Shown: in pieces, positions 1-8,624 of the stretch | Numbering within the stretch: the stretch's first letter is position 1 | Layout: each line of letters starts with the position of its first letter | Assembly (NCBI GenBank): GCA_946614165.1 | Contig: CAMOGQ010000029.1 | Location: 1 to 32,594 of the forward strand | Direction: 5' to 3' | Length of the DNA stretch: 32,594 bases | Source of the DNA: an uncultured Lachnospiraceae bacterium | GTDB lineage: Bacteria > Bacillota > Clostridia > Lachnospirales > Lachnospiraceae | The notes under the pieces: model-generated | What the model saw: the letters and a program-made list of their open reading frames with translations, nothing else | The model's database searches: none | What the model was told of the DNA's origin: nothing | Made by a program: the position numbers and the translations under genes

Positions 1-32
1 TGGCCATCCTGGAGTCCGCTCTGGAGGAATAG
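1..32 (+). CDS. 3' end of an unidentified gene (partial)
   Basis: One reading frame runs in from the left edge as A-I-L-E-S-A-L-E-E and stops at a TAG at 30-32, just before a hairpin with a T-run that would suit the end of a transcript. Only nine residues are visible, so no function can be given. The acidic, helix-like ending and the position of the terminator are the only support; it could also be non-coding. Confidence 0.3.
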   Translation, partial: AILESALEE

Positions 33-46
33 AAAAAAACCGGAGT

Positions 47-66
47 AAAAAACCGAAGGTTTTTTT
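47..66. terminator. Small bidirectional terminator
   Basis: An 8-bp stem (AAAAAACC / GGTTTTTT) with a GAA loop lies between the end of the left-edge gene and the stop codon of the GH13 gene. Both strands carry a T-run after the stem, so it could serve both converging genes. The stem is A/T-rich and short, so strength is uncertain. Confidence 0.45.
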
Positions 67-68
67 GT

Positions 69-1607
69 TTACTTAAGGATCAGGCAGGACTGGGGGCCAA
101 GAAGGATCCCCTGATCGTCCGCCCTTCCCTGTCCGATCTCATATACCTTTCTCCTTCCGGAGGCGGGAACAGGAGCAAAGGCCTCCTGACCGGAGGGATT
201 TAATGCAATGATCATGGAACCTCTTCTGTAAACGAAGGGGTTCTTTTTTTCCTTCGCGAAAAGGACCCCGAAGGCTGCATCTGACCCAAGTTCAGGATAC
301 TTATGACGCAGGCGGATCAGGTCTCTGACCCTGTGATACAGGGAGGAAGGATCTTCCATCTGGCTCTCCAGGTCCGGGGCGTCAGGGGCAGGGTCCACAG
401 GCAGGTAGAGGTCTTTTTCCTCCGCCTCGGAAAAACCCATGTTCTTTCCCTTTGTCCACTGCATGGGGGTCCTGGTCCCTGTACGGTAGTAACCCCCTTC
501 TTTGGTGGGAAGGCCCTCTATATAGCGCATGCCGATCTCATCCCCGTAGTAGAGGAAGGGAACGCCCGGCATGGTAAAGAGGAAGGCGTAGAAGATCTCC
601 AGCTCTCTTTTTCCCAGGTTGAAGCTGGGCCTCTGGGTGTCGTGGTTGCAGCTGATCAGGGAGATATAGCCCTCTTCCCGGGTATCGTTGTAGCGGGGCA
701 GATAGTCCCTTAAGAAGCGCAGGATATCCCCGCCCGCGTCCTTTTTGAAATAAGAATGGTCCTCTCCGGACTTGTAGTCCCGAAGAAGGGTATTGTAGCC
801 GTTGCCCAGGTGGTCCAGGTAAAAATCCATGTGGAAGCCGCAGGAAAGGGCCTGCCAAGGGGAGCACCACTCCGCCGCGAAGGCGGCTTCCGGGTATTCC
901 TTCCCGATCTCTCCCAGGATATCCCTCCATACGGCGCAGGTCCCGGATTTGTTTTCGTCGTCGAACTTGACCAGGGAATCGGCCATGTCCACCCGGAATC
1001 CGTCGCAGCCTCTGGAGAGCCAGAAACGCATGATATCCTTCACAGCCTCTCTTGTGGACAGGGCGTCGGGGGAATCGATCCTCTGGTGCCAGGACTCCGA
1101 GGGATGAAGAAAACCGTAGTTGAGGGCCGGCTGGCACTTGAAGAAGTTAATGACATAGCCGCCGTCCCTTTCGGCTTCTCCCGAGATGAAATTCAGGCCG
1201 CCTCCCCATTTGAAGACGAAGTCCGTCCAGATATAGCGGCCGGAAAGGGGATTTGATTCCGGCTTTCTGCTCTCCAGAAACCAGGGATGCTCCTCCGAGG
1301 TGTGGCCGGGCACCAGGTCCAAGAGGACCCGGATCCCCCGATGGTGGGCCTCTTCAAAAAGGCGGACCAGGTCTTCGGTGGTCCCGTAGCGGGGCGCCGC
1401 CTTCTTATAATCCCGGACGTCGTAGCCGGCGTCCTTAAAGGGGGAGTCAAAGCAGGGATTGAGCCAGATGGCATTGCAGCCCAGGTCCCTTACATAGTCC
1501 AGCTTCTGGATGATCCCCTCAAAATCACCGATGCCGTCCCCGCCCGCATCCTTAAAGCTCTGGGGATAGATCTCATAAAATACCGCGTCCTTCAGCCAGT
1601 CCGGCAT
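69..1607 (-). CDS. GH13 alpha-glucosidase / alpha-amylase family hydrolase
   Basis: A 512-residue cytoplasmic enzyme (no signal peptide) of glycoside hydrolase family 13, expected to cleave alpha-glucosidic bonds in maltose-, isomaltose- or trehalose-type sugars. The (beta/alpha)8 barrel starts with AVFYEIYPQSF; the catalytic triad is visible as the nucleophile D207 in GFRVDMAD, the acid/base E246 in FAAEW and D323 in the NHD motif. RTPMQW near residue 380 is typical of the oligo-1,6-glucosidase/trehalose synthase branch, but substrate cannot be fixed from sequence. The start has a good AAGGAG site that overlaps the end of sbcC, only 14 nt upstream, so the gene is probably read through from sbcDC. 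This pairing with DNA repair genes is not functionally obvious. Confidence 0.9.
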   Translation of the reverse strand: MPDWLKDAVFYEIYPQSFKDAGGDGIGDFEGIIQKLDYVRDLGCNAIWLNPCFDSPFKDAGYDVRDYKKAAPRYGTTEDLVRLFEEAHHRGIRVLLDLVPGHTSEEHPWFLESRKPESNPLSGRYIWTDFVFKWGGGLNFISGEAERDGGYVINFFKCQPALNYGFLHPSESWHQRIDSPDALSTREAVKDIMRFWLSRGCDGFRVDMADSLVKFDDENKSGTCAVWRDILGEIGKEYPEAAFAAEWCSPWQALSCGFHMDFYLDHLGNGYNTLLRDYKSGEDHSYFKKDAGGDILRFLRDYLPRYNDTREEGYISLISCNHDTQRPSFNLGKRELEIFYAFLFTMPGVPFLYYGDEIGMRYIEGLPTKEGGYYRTGTRTPMQWTKGKNMGFSEAEEKDLYLPVDPAPDAPDLESQMEDPSSLYHRVRDLIRLRHKYPELGSDAAFGVLFAKEKKNPFVYRRGSMIIALNPSGQEAFAPVPASGRRKVYEIGQGRADDQGILLGPQSCLILK

Positions 1608-1621
1608 AGCCCTCTCCTTTC

Positions 1622-4600
1622 CTACCTGACGATTCTGATCCTGCTGCCTCTTTCCGTGCTCTTAACAACGATCTTCTTGGGAATACTCTCCTCCAGCTTG
1701 GATACGTGGGAGATGATCCCGATCTGACGGCTGCCGGAGGAAAGCTGGTCCAGGACCTTGATGGCGTTGTCCAGGACCGCATCGTCCAGGGATCCGAAGC
1801 CCTCGTCTATGAACATGGCGTCGATCTCGGTGCCGCCCGCATGGTTCTGGGCCGCGTCGGACAATCCCAGGGCCAGGGCCAGGGATACCTGGAAGCCCTC
1901 GCCGCCGGAAATGGAACCGGCCCTTCTGGTGGTGCCCGAGCTGTTGTCCAGGACGTCGATCTCCAGACCTGCCGCTGCGTTGGCTCTGGCTCCTTCCAGG
2001 CGGTGGATCAGCTCGAACCGGCCCCCCGTCATGATCTGCAGCCTCTGATTGGCCTCTGTCAGGATCTCCCGGAAGGCTTCTCCCATTGCGTAGCGTTCGA
2101 AGCTGAGCTTTCCGCCTGCGTCGGCGGCGCCGGAGGCCATGGCAGAGAGCTGATGGATCCTGGTACATGCCGGGGCGATCCTTTCGATCTCCTCCAGACG
2201 GGAGCGGACCTTTTCCAGGGTCTCCGTGTGGTTCAGAAGGAAGGCCTGCCTCTCGCTTAAGGCATCCTGGGCCTTCTTCAGGGCATCCCCTGCCTCCCGG
2301 ATCTTTAGATCCAGTGCATCCAGATCGGTTCTCTCAAGGCCTTCCGTCTCCTTCTGCAGCTCCCGAAGGACCTCCAGGGCATGGACCTTTCCGGATGTAT
2401 GCTCTGTCACCAGGCGGGTCTCTGTATCCAGCCACTTTTCAGGGTTTTCACGGCTGCAGAAGGAAATGGCTTCCTCATAGGCTGCCCGGGTGGCAAAGGC
2501 CCCTGTCAGGGCTTCTCCGAACCTTCTTTCCAGGATATCCTTCCTGTCTTTTTCCTCTTCCCGGGTCTTTACGGCGCCAGCGATCCGGCCCCTTATGGTG
2601 TTCAGGGCTTCTCCCGCCGCCTTCAGGTCCTTTTCCGCCCGGTCGATGGTTTTTTTCAGCTTCTCCTGGTCTCCTGCAAGCCTCTGATCCTCCAGAAGCG
2701 CTGCTTTTTCCGTCTCGAAGGTCAGACTTTCCCTGACCGCCTTAAAGCTGGCTTCATTTCCCGCCAGATCTGCCTGGAGCCTGGCCGCTGCTGAACTCTC
2801 CGCATCCCGGAGCCTTCGGTTTTCCTCAAGCATCTTACGAAGGTCTGCAAGAGATTTTTGAAGTTTTCCCTTACGTTCCACCATACGGGAAGCCTCCCGG
2901 AACTCCATATCTCTTTTGGAGATTTCGCCCGTAATTTTTGTTTCCATGGAGTCCAGCTTTCCGGGTTCTGTAAGTTCTCCCCATGTGTATGCAGAGGGCC
3001 TGTTTTTATAAACCTTATTGATCTCCCTGACGGCGTATTCCTGCCCCTTCAGACTTTCTGTCTCCAGCTTTTGCACCAGTCGGGCCTGGTCGGACCTGTT
3101 TTTTTCGGCCAGATCCTTTTTCTTACCGGCAGCATCCACTTCTTTCTGATCCGGAGGCATAAGGCCTGTGTACAGAGGGGCCTTCCATCCTGCCCGGACC
3201 CTGGTTCCGCAGACAGGGCAGGACGCTTCTCCGTGCTCTTTTACTTCCGTCTCCAGAGAGCCTGTCAGGATCCTGGCCTGACCCTCAATGAAAGCCTGAT
3301 AGAGGTTCTGATGGGCGGCAGACAGCGAAGATGCCTTATCTGTCATCTCCAGGAGTTTTTTCTTTTCCCTTTCCCAGTCTGCCGTCTTCTCCTTTGTCTC
3401 CCGGATCCTGGCAAAAATGCCCTCCGGTCCCAGAAGTGACTCTGACGCCTCTTTTGCGTTGGAAAGTCTCGTCTGGGCAGCGGCCGCCAGGGCTTCCGCC
3501 TGATCAAGGCCTGAAAGATCCTTTTCTATCCGCTGGATATTCTCCTCTGCCCGGCTTATGGCAGTATCCATCTCTCGGACTTTCTTTTCCTTTGCCTGCA
3601 CCTCTCCCCTGATCCGGAGGATCCGCGCCTGCAGGTCGTCCGCCTTCTGATAGTCCGGAAGCTGCTTTTCAATGCTGCCACGCCGGATCGAAAGCTGGCG
3701 GATTTCCTCCAGCTTCTTTGGATTTCCTGCCGCTGCTTTTTCCGCTCCCGCAAACAGGTCAGCCTTATCTTTTTCCTGTGCCTTCAGGATCTCCATCTGC
3801 CTGTCCATGGCACGGAGCTTCTCTGCCGAGTCTGCCAGATCCTTCTCGGCAGGCAGGACGTCCCGGACAGCCTTCCGGACCACCAGAATGCGGTCCTTTC
3901 TCTCGGCCATCTCCGGATCCTTTTTCACAAAGTCCTCATAGGTCCTGCCGGCCTTTCCCAGCTTGTCCAGCTTTTCGTTGTCCTCTCCGGCCTTTCCCCG
4001 GGACAGGAGCAGGTCTTTCCTGCTCTTTTCACAGGCATCCTTTTTCTCTGTCAGCACTTCTTCCAGGGCGGCGTCCTGACCGATCAGATTTTCAAGGGCC
4101 CTGACCAGGTCCGGATGGTCTGCCTGGTAGAGAGCCGCTTCTTCCTCTGTCAGACCTTCCGGCATACGGAAGCCGTGCTGCATGACCATGCGGATCTCCG
4201 AAGAAAGAGCGTTCCTTCTGCCGGAAAGGGCGCTGTCCGCGCTCTGCAGCCAGTTCTGGAAACGGATAAAAGGGGATGAATCAAAGAGCCTTCCCAGGAT
4301 AGCGGACCGGTTCTCGGAATTGGAGTCCAGGAATTTCCGGAATTCCCCCTGGGCCAGCATAATGATCTGCTGGAACTGGACGGCATCCAGGCTGTCCAGG
4401 ATGGCCGTGATCCTCTTTGTGACGGCGTTCTGGCCGGTCACGGCCGCCTTTCCCTCTTCCCACAGGTCTGCGTCCTGGGTGAATTCGTAGGTGTCCTCCA
4501 GGCCCCTCTTTTTCTTCATGTGGATGATGCGGCGGACCCTGTGACAGCGGCCGTTATGGGTAAAGGTCAGATCCACCACCGAATCCTCTCCCTTGGGGAT

Positions 4601-4807
4601 ATAGTCGGAATGCATCATGTTGATCTTGCGGTGGTCGCCGCCCACTGTTCCGTAAAGGGCAAACATGATGGCGTCGAAGATGGTGGTCTTGCCCGCGCCG
4701 GTGTCGCCGGTGATCAGGTAAAGCCCGCTGCCCAGGTCCTCAAAGGGGATCAGGGTCTCTTCGGCATAAGAACCGAAGCCTTTGATCAGAAGTGTAACAG
4801 GTCTCAT
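1622..4807 (-). CDS. sbcC: SbcC, ATPase subunit of the SbcCD nuclease
   Basis: The large Rad50-like subunit (1061 aa) of the SbcCD complex, which uses ATP to open DNA ends and hairpins for the SbcD nuclease and so removes cruciforms and blocked ends. Visible parts: Walker A GDTGAGKTT at residues 34-42; Q-loop region LAQGEFRKFL near 155; two long charged coiled-coil arms on either side of a zinc hook CPVCG near 530; ABC signature SGGEGFQVSLALALG near 970; Walker B MFIDEGFG near 998. Length is normal for the family. Its start codon overlaps the sbcD stop as ATGA, showing translational coupling. No missing motif was seen. Confidence 0.96.
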   Translation of the reverse strand: MRPVTLLIKGFGSYAEETLIPFEDLGSGLYLITGDTGAGKTTIFDAIMFALYGTVGGDHRKINMMHSDYIPKGEDSVVDLTFTHNGRCHRVRRIIHMKKKRGLEDTYEFTQDADLWEEGKAAVTGQNAVTKRITAILDSLDAVQFQQIIMLAQGEFRKFLDSNSENRSAILGRLFDSSPFIRFQNWLQSADSALSGRRNALSSEIRMVMQHGFRMPEGLTEEEAALYQADHPDLVRALENLIGQDAALEEVLTEKKDACEKSRKDLLLSRGKAGEDNEKLDKLGKAGRTYEDFVKKDPEMAERKDRILVVRKAVRDVLPAEKDLADSAEKLRAMDRQMEILKAQEKDKADLFAGAEKAAAGNPKKLEEIRQLSIRRGSIEKQLPDYQKADDLQARILRIRGEVQAKEKKVREMDTAISRAEENIQRIEKDLSGLDQAEALAAAAQTRLSNAKEASESLLGPEGIFARIRETKEKTADWEREKKKLLEMTDKASSLSAAHQNLYQAFIEGQARILTGSLETEVKEHGEASCPVCGTRVRAGWKAPLYTGLMPPDQKEVDAAGKKKDLAEKNRSDQARLVQKLETESLKGQEYAVREINKVYKNRPSAYTWGELTEPGKLDSMETKITGEISKRDMEFREASRMVERKGKLQKSLADLRKMLEENRRLRDAESSAAARLQADLAGNEASFKAVRESLTFETEKAALLEDQRLAGDQEKLKKTIDRAEKDLKAAGEALNTIRGRIAGAVKTREEEKDRKDILERRFGEALTGAFATRAAYEEAISFCSRENPEKWLDTETRLVTEHTSGKVHALEVLRELQKETEGLERTDLDALDLKIREAGDALKKAQDALSERQAFLLNHTETLEKVRSRLEEIERIAPACTRIHQLSAMASGAADAGGKLSFERYAMGEAFREILTEANQRLQIMTGGRFELIHRLEGARANAAAGLEIDVLDNSSGTTRRAGSISGGEGFQVSLALALGLSDAAQNHAGGTEIDAMFIDEGFGSLDDAVLDNAIKVLDQLSSGSRQIGIISHVSKLEESIPKKIVVKSTERGSRIRIVR

Positions 4808-6057
4808 GCTTCGCCTCCTTTCCCGGCATCCTCCTGCCTGAGTATGAATCGTACAAAAGCCTCCGTCTGCTTTTCGTCAGGGAAAAGACCCTCTCCCAGG
4901 TCCCCGGCCCTGCCCGCATGCTCGGCGGCGTAGTCTATGATGGCCTTCTCGGCGCTGCCGGGAAGCTTCTCCCCGCTCCGGTCAAAATAGAAGTCCGTAA
5001 AGAGCTCCGTCAGGGACTTGCGGCGGGCGTCCCCTCCTGCCCTGGCCTTCAGGGCAGGGCCCGTTCCTTCGTGGACAAGCTCCAGGACCCTGCTGCCCTT
5101 TCCCTTGAAGAAGGCTCTGAGCTTTTCCGCCGCGTCCGGGACTCTGGTCCGGTCCGTCAAAACGATCCTCAGATACTCATCCCGGGCAGTTCTCTTTTTT
5201 TCTTCCTCCAGGATCTGGCTATAGGTCCCCCGGATCTCCCGCAGAGGATGCAGGGGCTCGATCTGGCATATCTCTATAGAGGCTTCCGCCCCTGCCTCTC
5301 CCAGTTCCACCAGGACCGGTCCCTTGACGGACTGCCTGGTCTCGGAGAAATGGTAGCATAGCGGGGACCCGCTGTAGCGGACAGTCTTTCTCCCCACCGG
5401 CTGGGCGGCGTGGATATGGCCCAGGGCCACATAGGTAAAGCCGTCAAAGGCAGTATAGTCGATGGCCCCCACGCCGCCGATCATGGTCTCTGACCCGCCT
5501 CTTTCCGCTTCCACCCCGTCCCTGACCACGTTCTGGTGGGCGATCAGGACGTTCCTCCCGGAGAAATCTATGTCCTGCTCCGCAAGGAGCCTGCGGCATG
5601 CCGTGTCATAGTCCCTGATGGAATCGTCCTCCAGGACCTGGCTGACCAGGGCCGGGAAGATATAGGGAAGGAGCCAGAAGGTCACAGGGCCGTACTGATC
5701 CTCCAGGGTCACATGGCGGATCTCTCTGCCCACAATGCCCGCGATATGGACTCCCTGGTCCTCTAAAAGCCTTTCCGCAAAGGAAAGCTTCTGACCGGAG
5801 TCATGGTTGCCCGAGATCATGAGCACCTGAATGCCCCTTTCGTGAAGGCCTGTCAGAAAAGCGTCCAGAAGCCGGACGGCCTCTCCCGAGGGGGAGCTTC
5901 TGTCATAGACATCCCCTGCGATCAGGACGGCATCGGGCTTTACCTTATCTGTCAGCTCCAGAAAGCGGTCTGCCCAGTAGGGCTGGTCTTCTTCCACCAG
6001 GGAGCAGTCATGCAGGGATTTTCCAAAGTGCAGGTCCGCGATGTGCAGAAATCTCAT
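4804..6057 (-). CDS. sbcD: SbcD, nuclease subunit of SbcCD
   Basis: A Mre11-type calcineurin-like phosphoesterase (417 aa) that cuts DNA ends and hairpins together with SbcC. The two-metal site is complete: DLH at residues 8-10, AGDVYDR with D49, GNHD at 83-86, the AHQ histidine and the GHIH motif. The start chosen is the ATG of MRFLHIADLHFG, since homologues begin just there and an AGAGGAT ribosome site lies upstream; the open frame runs 23 codons further but that part would be inside the leader hairpin. It is the first gene of the sbcD-sbcC-GH13 run and has its own promoter at 6141-6168. Confidence 0.95.
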   Translation of the reverse strand: MRFLHIADLHFGKSLHDCSLVEEDQPYWADRFLELTDKVKPDAVLIAGDVYDRSSPSGEAVRLLDAFLTGLHERGIQVLMISGNHDSGQKLSFAERLLEDQGVHIAGIVGREIRHVTLEDQYGPVTFWLLPYIFPALVSQVLEDDSIRDYDTACRRLLAEQDIDFSGRNVLIAHQNVVRDGVEAERGGSETMIGGVGAIDYTAFDGFTYVALGHIHAAQPVGRKTVRYSGSPLCYHFSETRQSVKGPVLVELGEAGAEASIEICQIEPLHPLREIRGTYSQILEEEKKRTARDEYLRIVLTDRTRVPDAAEKLRAFFKGKGSRVLELVHEGTGPALKARAGGDARRKSLTELFTDFYFDRSGEKLPGSAEKAIIDYAAEHAGRAGDLGEGLFPDEKQTEAFVRFILRQEDAGKGGEA

Positions 6058-6090
6058 AAAACTTATCCTCTCTGAGTCATACAAAGCAAA

Positions 6091-6139
6091 ATACAGGGCC
6101 AGGCCTCCCGGGACCATCCCGGGCACCTGCGCCCTGTAT
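6091..6139 (-). terminator. Strong leader hairpin directly downstream of the sbcD promoter
   Basis: On the minus strand a 9-bp outer stem (ATACAGGGC / GCCCTGTAT) continues through CAGG/CCTG and CCCGGG/CCCGGG, about 19 pairs in all, and is followed by TTTTG. It could terminate the SDR gene upstream. However, the best sbcD promoter ends at 6141, so the sbcD transcript itself would begin in or next to this stem; it may then act as a 5' stabilising or attenuating structure. Confidence 0.6.
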
Positions 6140-6140
6140 C

Positions 6141-6168
6141 ATTATACTTCAAAAACGCTCCCGGTCAA
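6141..6168 (-). promoter_or_regulatory. Sigma-A type promoter of sbcDC
   Basis: On the minus strand: -35 TTGACC (6163-6168), 16-bp spacer, perfect -10 TATAAT (6141-6146). The predicted transcription start, about 7 nt later, falls at the base of the leader hairpin. It lies between the SDR stop codon and sbcD. Confidence 0.7.
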
Positions 6169-6194
6169 AACCCGGCAAAGGCGGCTCCCCCTGT

Positions 6195-6956
6195 TTACGA
6201 AGCACACCAGCCTCCGTCTACAGCCAGCTCAGCACCGCTGATATAGGCAGCCTGGTCACTGGCAAGGAAAAGACAGGCCTTTGCGATCTCGGAAGGATCT
6301 CCCGGCGCCGGGGCGGTTCCCAGGACCGGCTGGATCCTCTGATAGCCGTCCATGTTGGGCATTCCCATGGCAGATGCGATCTCGGTCTTGAATCCGCCGG
6401 CGATGATGGCGTTAGACCGGATGCCTTCCTTCATGTACATGTAGGCAGTGTTTCTGGACAGGGAAGCCACGGCTGCCTTGGAGGCACAGTAGACTGCTCC
6501 GGCGCAGGTCTTTTTTGCCCCTTCGGAAGCGATGCTGATGATGGATCCTCCGTTCCCCTGCTCCAGAAAGACCTGGACCGCCTTTTTATAGGCATAGAAG
6601 GGGCCGAATACATTGACGGAAAAGACCTTCTCCAGCTTTTCCTCGGAAAAGCTGCCTACAGGGGACATGTCGTCCATGATGCCCGCATTGTTGACCAGGA
6701 TATCCAGCTTTCCGAATTTTTCCACTGCAAAGTCGATCATACCATTATTGACTTCCTGCAGGGAAATGTCTCCCGGATAGATCTCGACCCGGCCTTCCTC
6801 TCCTGCAAGCTCCAGAGCCAGTTTCTCCAGCCTTTCTTTCCTTCTGGCAACGGCTGCTACCGATGCCCCCTCTTTCACAAAGAGCTTTACGATCTCCCAG
6901 CCCATGCCGCTGGAAGCACCTGTTACGACTGCGCTTTTGCCTGATAAAACACCCAT
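6195..6956 (-). CDS. SDR family NAD(P)-dependent oxidoreductase
   Basis: A classical short-chain dehydrogenase of 253 aa, the usual length. It has the Rossmann motif TGASSGMG at residues 12-19, NNAG at 89-92, a catalytic serine in the SIIS/SIAS stretch near 141-144 and YCASK with Y156 and K160. The ARR after the second strand suggests NADP(H) preference, which is an inference. The C-terminal ISGAELAVDGGW is typical of the family. The substrate cannot be told. The start has an AGGAGG site 5-6 nt away, and a promoter of its own lies upstream, so it appears to be a single-gene unit. Confidence 0.88.
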   Translation of the reverse strand: MGVLSGKSAVVTGASSGMGWEIVKLFVKEGASVAAVARRKERLEKLALELAGEEGRVEIYPGDISLQEVNNGMIDFAVEKFGKLDILVNNAGIMDDMSPVGSFSEEKLEKVFSVNVFGPFYAYKKAVQVFLEQGNGGSIISIASEGAKKTCAGAVYCASKAAVASLSRNTAYMYMKEGIRSNAIIAGGFKTEIASAMGMPNMDGYQRIQPVLGTAPAPGDPSEIAKACLFLASDQAAYISGAELAVDGGWCAS

Positions 6957-6998
6957 ATATACCTCCTCTTTGCGTAGTCTGTTTTTGTCTCTGAGAAT

Positions 6999-7027
6999 AT
7001 TCTAGCGGTTTAAAATGGGATTAACAA
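6999..7027 (-). promoter_or_regulatory. Promoter of the SDR gene
   Basis: Minus strand -35 TTGTTA (7022-7027), 17-bp spacer and -10 TAGAAT (6999-7004), about 45 nt before the start codon. It sits just after the end of the sigma factor gene. Confidence 0.6.
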
Positions 7028-7048
7028 GTCTGCGCTGTGCATAAACTT

Positions 7049-8020
7049 TCAGGCAAAATCCCGAAGGCGGCCGGCCAGGGAGGGATGGGCGAGTCTTCGC
7101 AGGGCAAGCTTTTCGATCTGGCGGATGCGCTCCCTGGTCACTCCGAAAACATCTCCCACCTCTTCCAGGGTGTGGGGCCTTCCGTCATCCAGACCGAAGC
7201 GGAGGCGGATCACCTTCTGCTCTCTTTCCTTCAGCTGGGAGAGGGCTTCCTCCACAGCTTCCCTGCGCATCCGGTCCATGATCTCCCTTTCGGGATCGGC
7301 CGCCTTCTCATCCGCAATGAAGTAGGACAGATCCGTATCCTCATCGTCTCCTACCGTGGTATCCAGGGAGACCGTATCCGAGATACAGGTCCTGGCAGCG
7401 CGGATCTTACGGATATCCAGGCCGAGCTTCTCGGCCAGCTCCTGATCCGAAAGCTGCTCTCCGCTTACGGCAAGGGCTTCCCTCTGGAGCCTTGTGATCT
7501 TCCCGATCAGTTCTCCCATATGGACAGGAATGCGTATGGTCCTTCCCTGGTCTGCAAGCGCCCTGCTGATGCCCTGCCGGATCCACCAGGTGGCATAGGT
7601 GGAAAAGCGGAAGCCTTTGTCGGGATCATATTTTTCCGCGGCCTTCATGAGTCCCATATTTCCCTCCTGGATCAGGTCCTGGAGGGAGAGTCCTCTTCCG
7701 AGAGCGTGCTTTGCGGTGCTGACCACCAGCCGGAGATTGGAACTGATCAGCTTCTCCCTGGCTTCTTCCCAGCCCTCTTCCTTGTCCATGATGCACTTTC
7801 CGAGGGCATACTCCTCTTCGGAGGTCAGCAGGGGATATCTGCTGATCTCCTTCAGATAGAGCTTCATGCTGTCCGTATTAAGGACCTGTGCTTCACTTCC
7901 TGCTTCGGTCTCCCGGAGGGCCTGTTCGCTTTCTTCTTCCAGATTTCTGAGTTCACTCTCCGAAGGCTCCACAAAGGCACCCTGTTCCTTCATCCCGTAG
8001 GTTCTGTCATTTCTTTCCAT
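7049..8020 (-). CDS. Sigma-70 family RNA polymerase sigma factor (RpoD-like, no region 1.1)
   Basis: A 323-residue sigma factor of the primary/group 2 class. Region 1.2 begins near residue 51 ([17 protein letters not shown]); region 2 covers about 90-165 with [13 protein letters not shown], the -10 reading helix [13 protein letters not shown] and RTIRIPVHM; region 3 follows, and region 4 ends with [20 protein letters not shown]. The acidic first 50 residues are not a full region 1.1. The start is the ATG with AGGAGG seven bases upstream; an in-frame TTG at 8107 would add 29 residues but has a poor site. It is not next to dnaG, so it may be an alternative group 2 sigma rather than the housekeeping factor. 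Confidence 0.92.
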   Translation of the reverse strand: MERNDRTYGMKEQGAFVEPSESELRNLEEESEQALRETEAGSEAQVLNTDSMKLYLKEISRYPLLTSEEEYALGKCIMDKEEGWEEAREKLISSNLRLVVSTAKHALGRGLSLQDLIQEGNMGLMKAAEKYDPDKGFRFSTYATWWIRQGISRALADQGRTIRIPVHMGELIGKITRLQREALAVSGEQLSDQELAEKLGLDIRKIRAARTCISDTVSLDTTVGDDEDTDLSYFIADEKAADPEREIMDRMRREAVEEALSQLKEREQKVIRLRFGLDDGRPHTLEEVGDVFGVTRERIRQIEKLALRRLAHPSLAGRLRDFA

Positions 8021-8180
8021 CTGCCTGCCTCCTCTTCTTCCGAATGATTTTCTCTCTCCCTCTCTGCCCTCTTCCTCCCCTGGGAGGGTAATTTCCTTTT
8101 TCCGCAAGATATCGGGATTTCCTTTTTTCTTTTTTATTTTGTTCAGACCTTCTTCCTCCCCCTGACGCAGGCCTTTCCCC

Positions 8181-8606
8181 TTATTCCCCGGCCGCCTCTT
8201 CTTCTGTCTCCTCCGCTTCCGGTATATAGAGCCTGAGCTGCCTTGGCCAGAGGATCCTCCCCGCCATTCCTGTAAAAAGCAGTTCCACGCCGGACATGAT
8301 CAGCATAAGGCCGGGCATGTAGAGGAGATAATTCAGCCCGCCGGATCCCATTTCCGGCAGAAAGTCTGTCCATGCCGGATACTTCAGAAGCACCATGAAG
8401 TTCAGGGGGATCGTAGACGGCGCCGTCATCAGAAGGATCCACAGATTTTCCCGTCCCCGGCAGAAAGGCAGGCAGGCTGTCAGAACAAAGATCAGAAGGC
8501 CGGCCGCCGCCGCAGGCATAAGGGATCCCGTAAAGACAGCCGTCATGGCGCAGGCCAGGGGCACTGCCGTAAAGACTGCCAGCATATCATTACTGTTTTT
8601 TCGCAT
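8181..8606 (-). CDS. Small multi-pass membrane protein of unknown function
   Basis: A 141-residue protein with about four hydrophobic stretches (near residues 8-28, 32-46, 55-73 and 88-112) and a highly acidic tail ([12 protein letters not shown]). I do not recognise the family. It starts 18 nt after the M50-like protease gene with an AAAGGAG site, so the two are almost certainly co-transcribed and may work together in the membrane. A helper or substrate role for the protease is possible but only inferred from position. Confidence 0.7.
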   Translation of the reverse strand: MRKNSNDMLAVFTAVPLACAMTAVFTGSLMPAAAAGLLIFVLTACLPFCRGRENLWILLMTAPSTIPLNFMVLLKYPAWTDFLPEMGSGGLNYLLYMPGLMLIMSGVELLFTGMAGRILWPRQLRLYIPEAEETEEEAAGE

Positions 8607-8624
8607 ATTTCTCCTTTCCCGGGC

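Noticed and set aside
7037-8047. Long open frame (336 codons) opposite the sigma factor
   Set aside because: Antisense to conserved sigma-70 regions; no domain or start signal.
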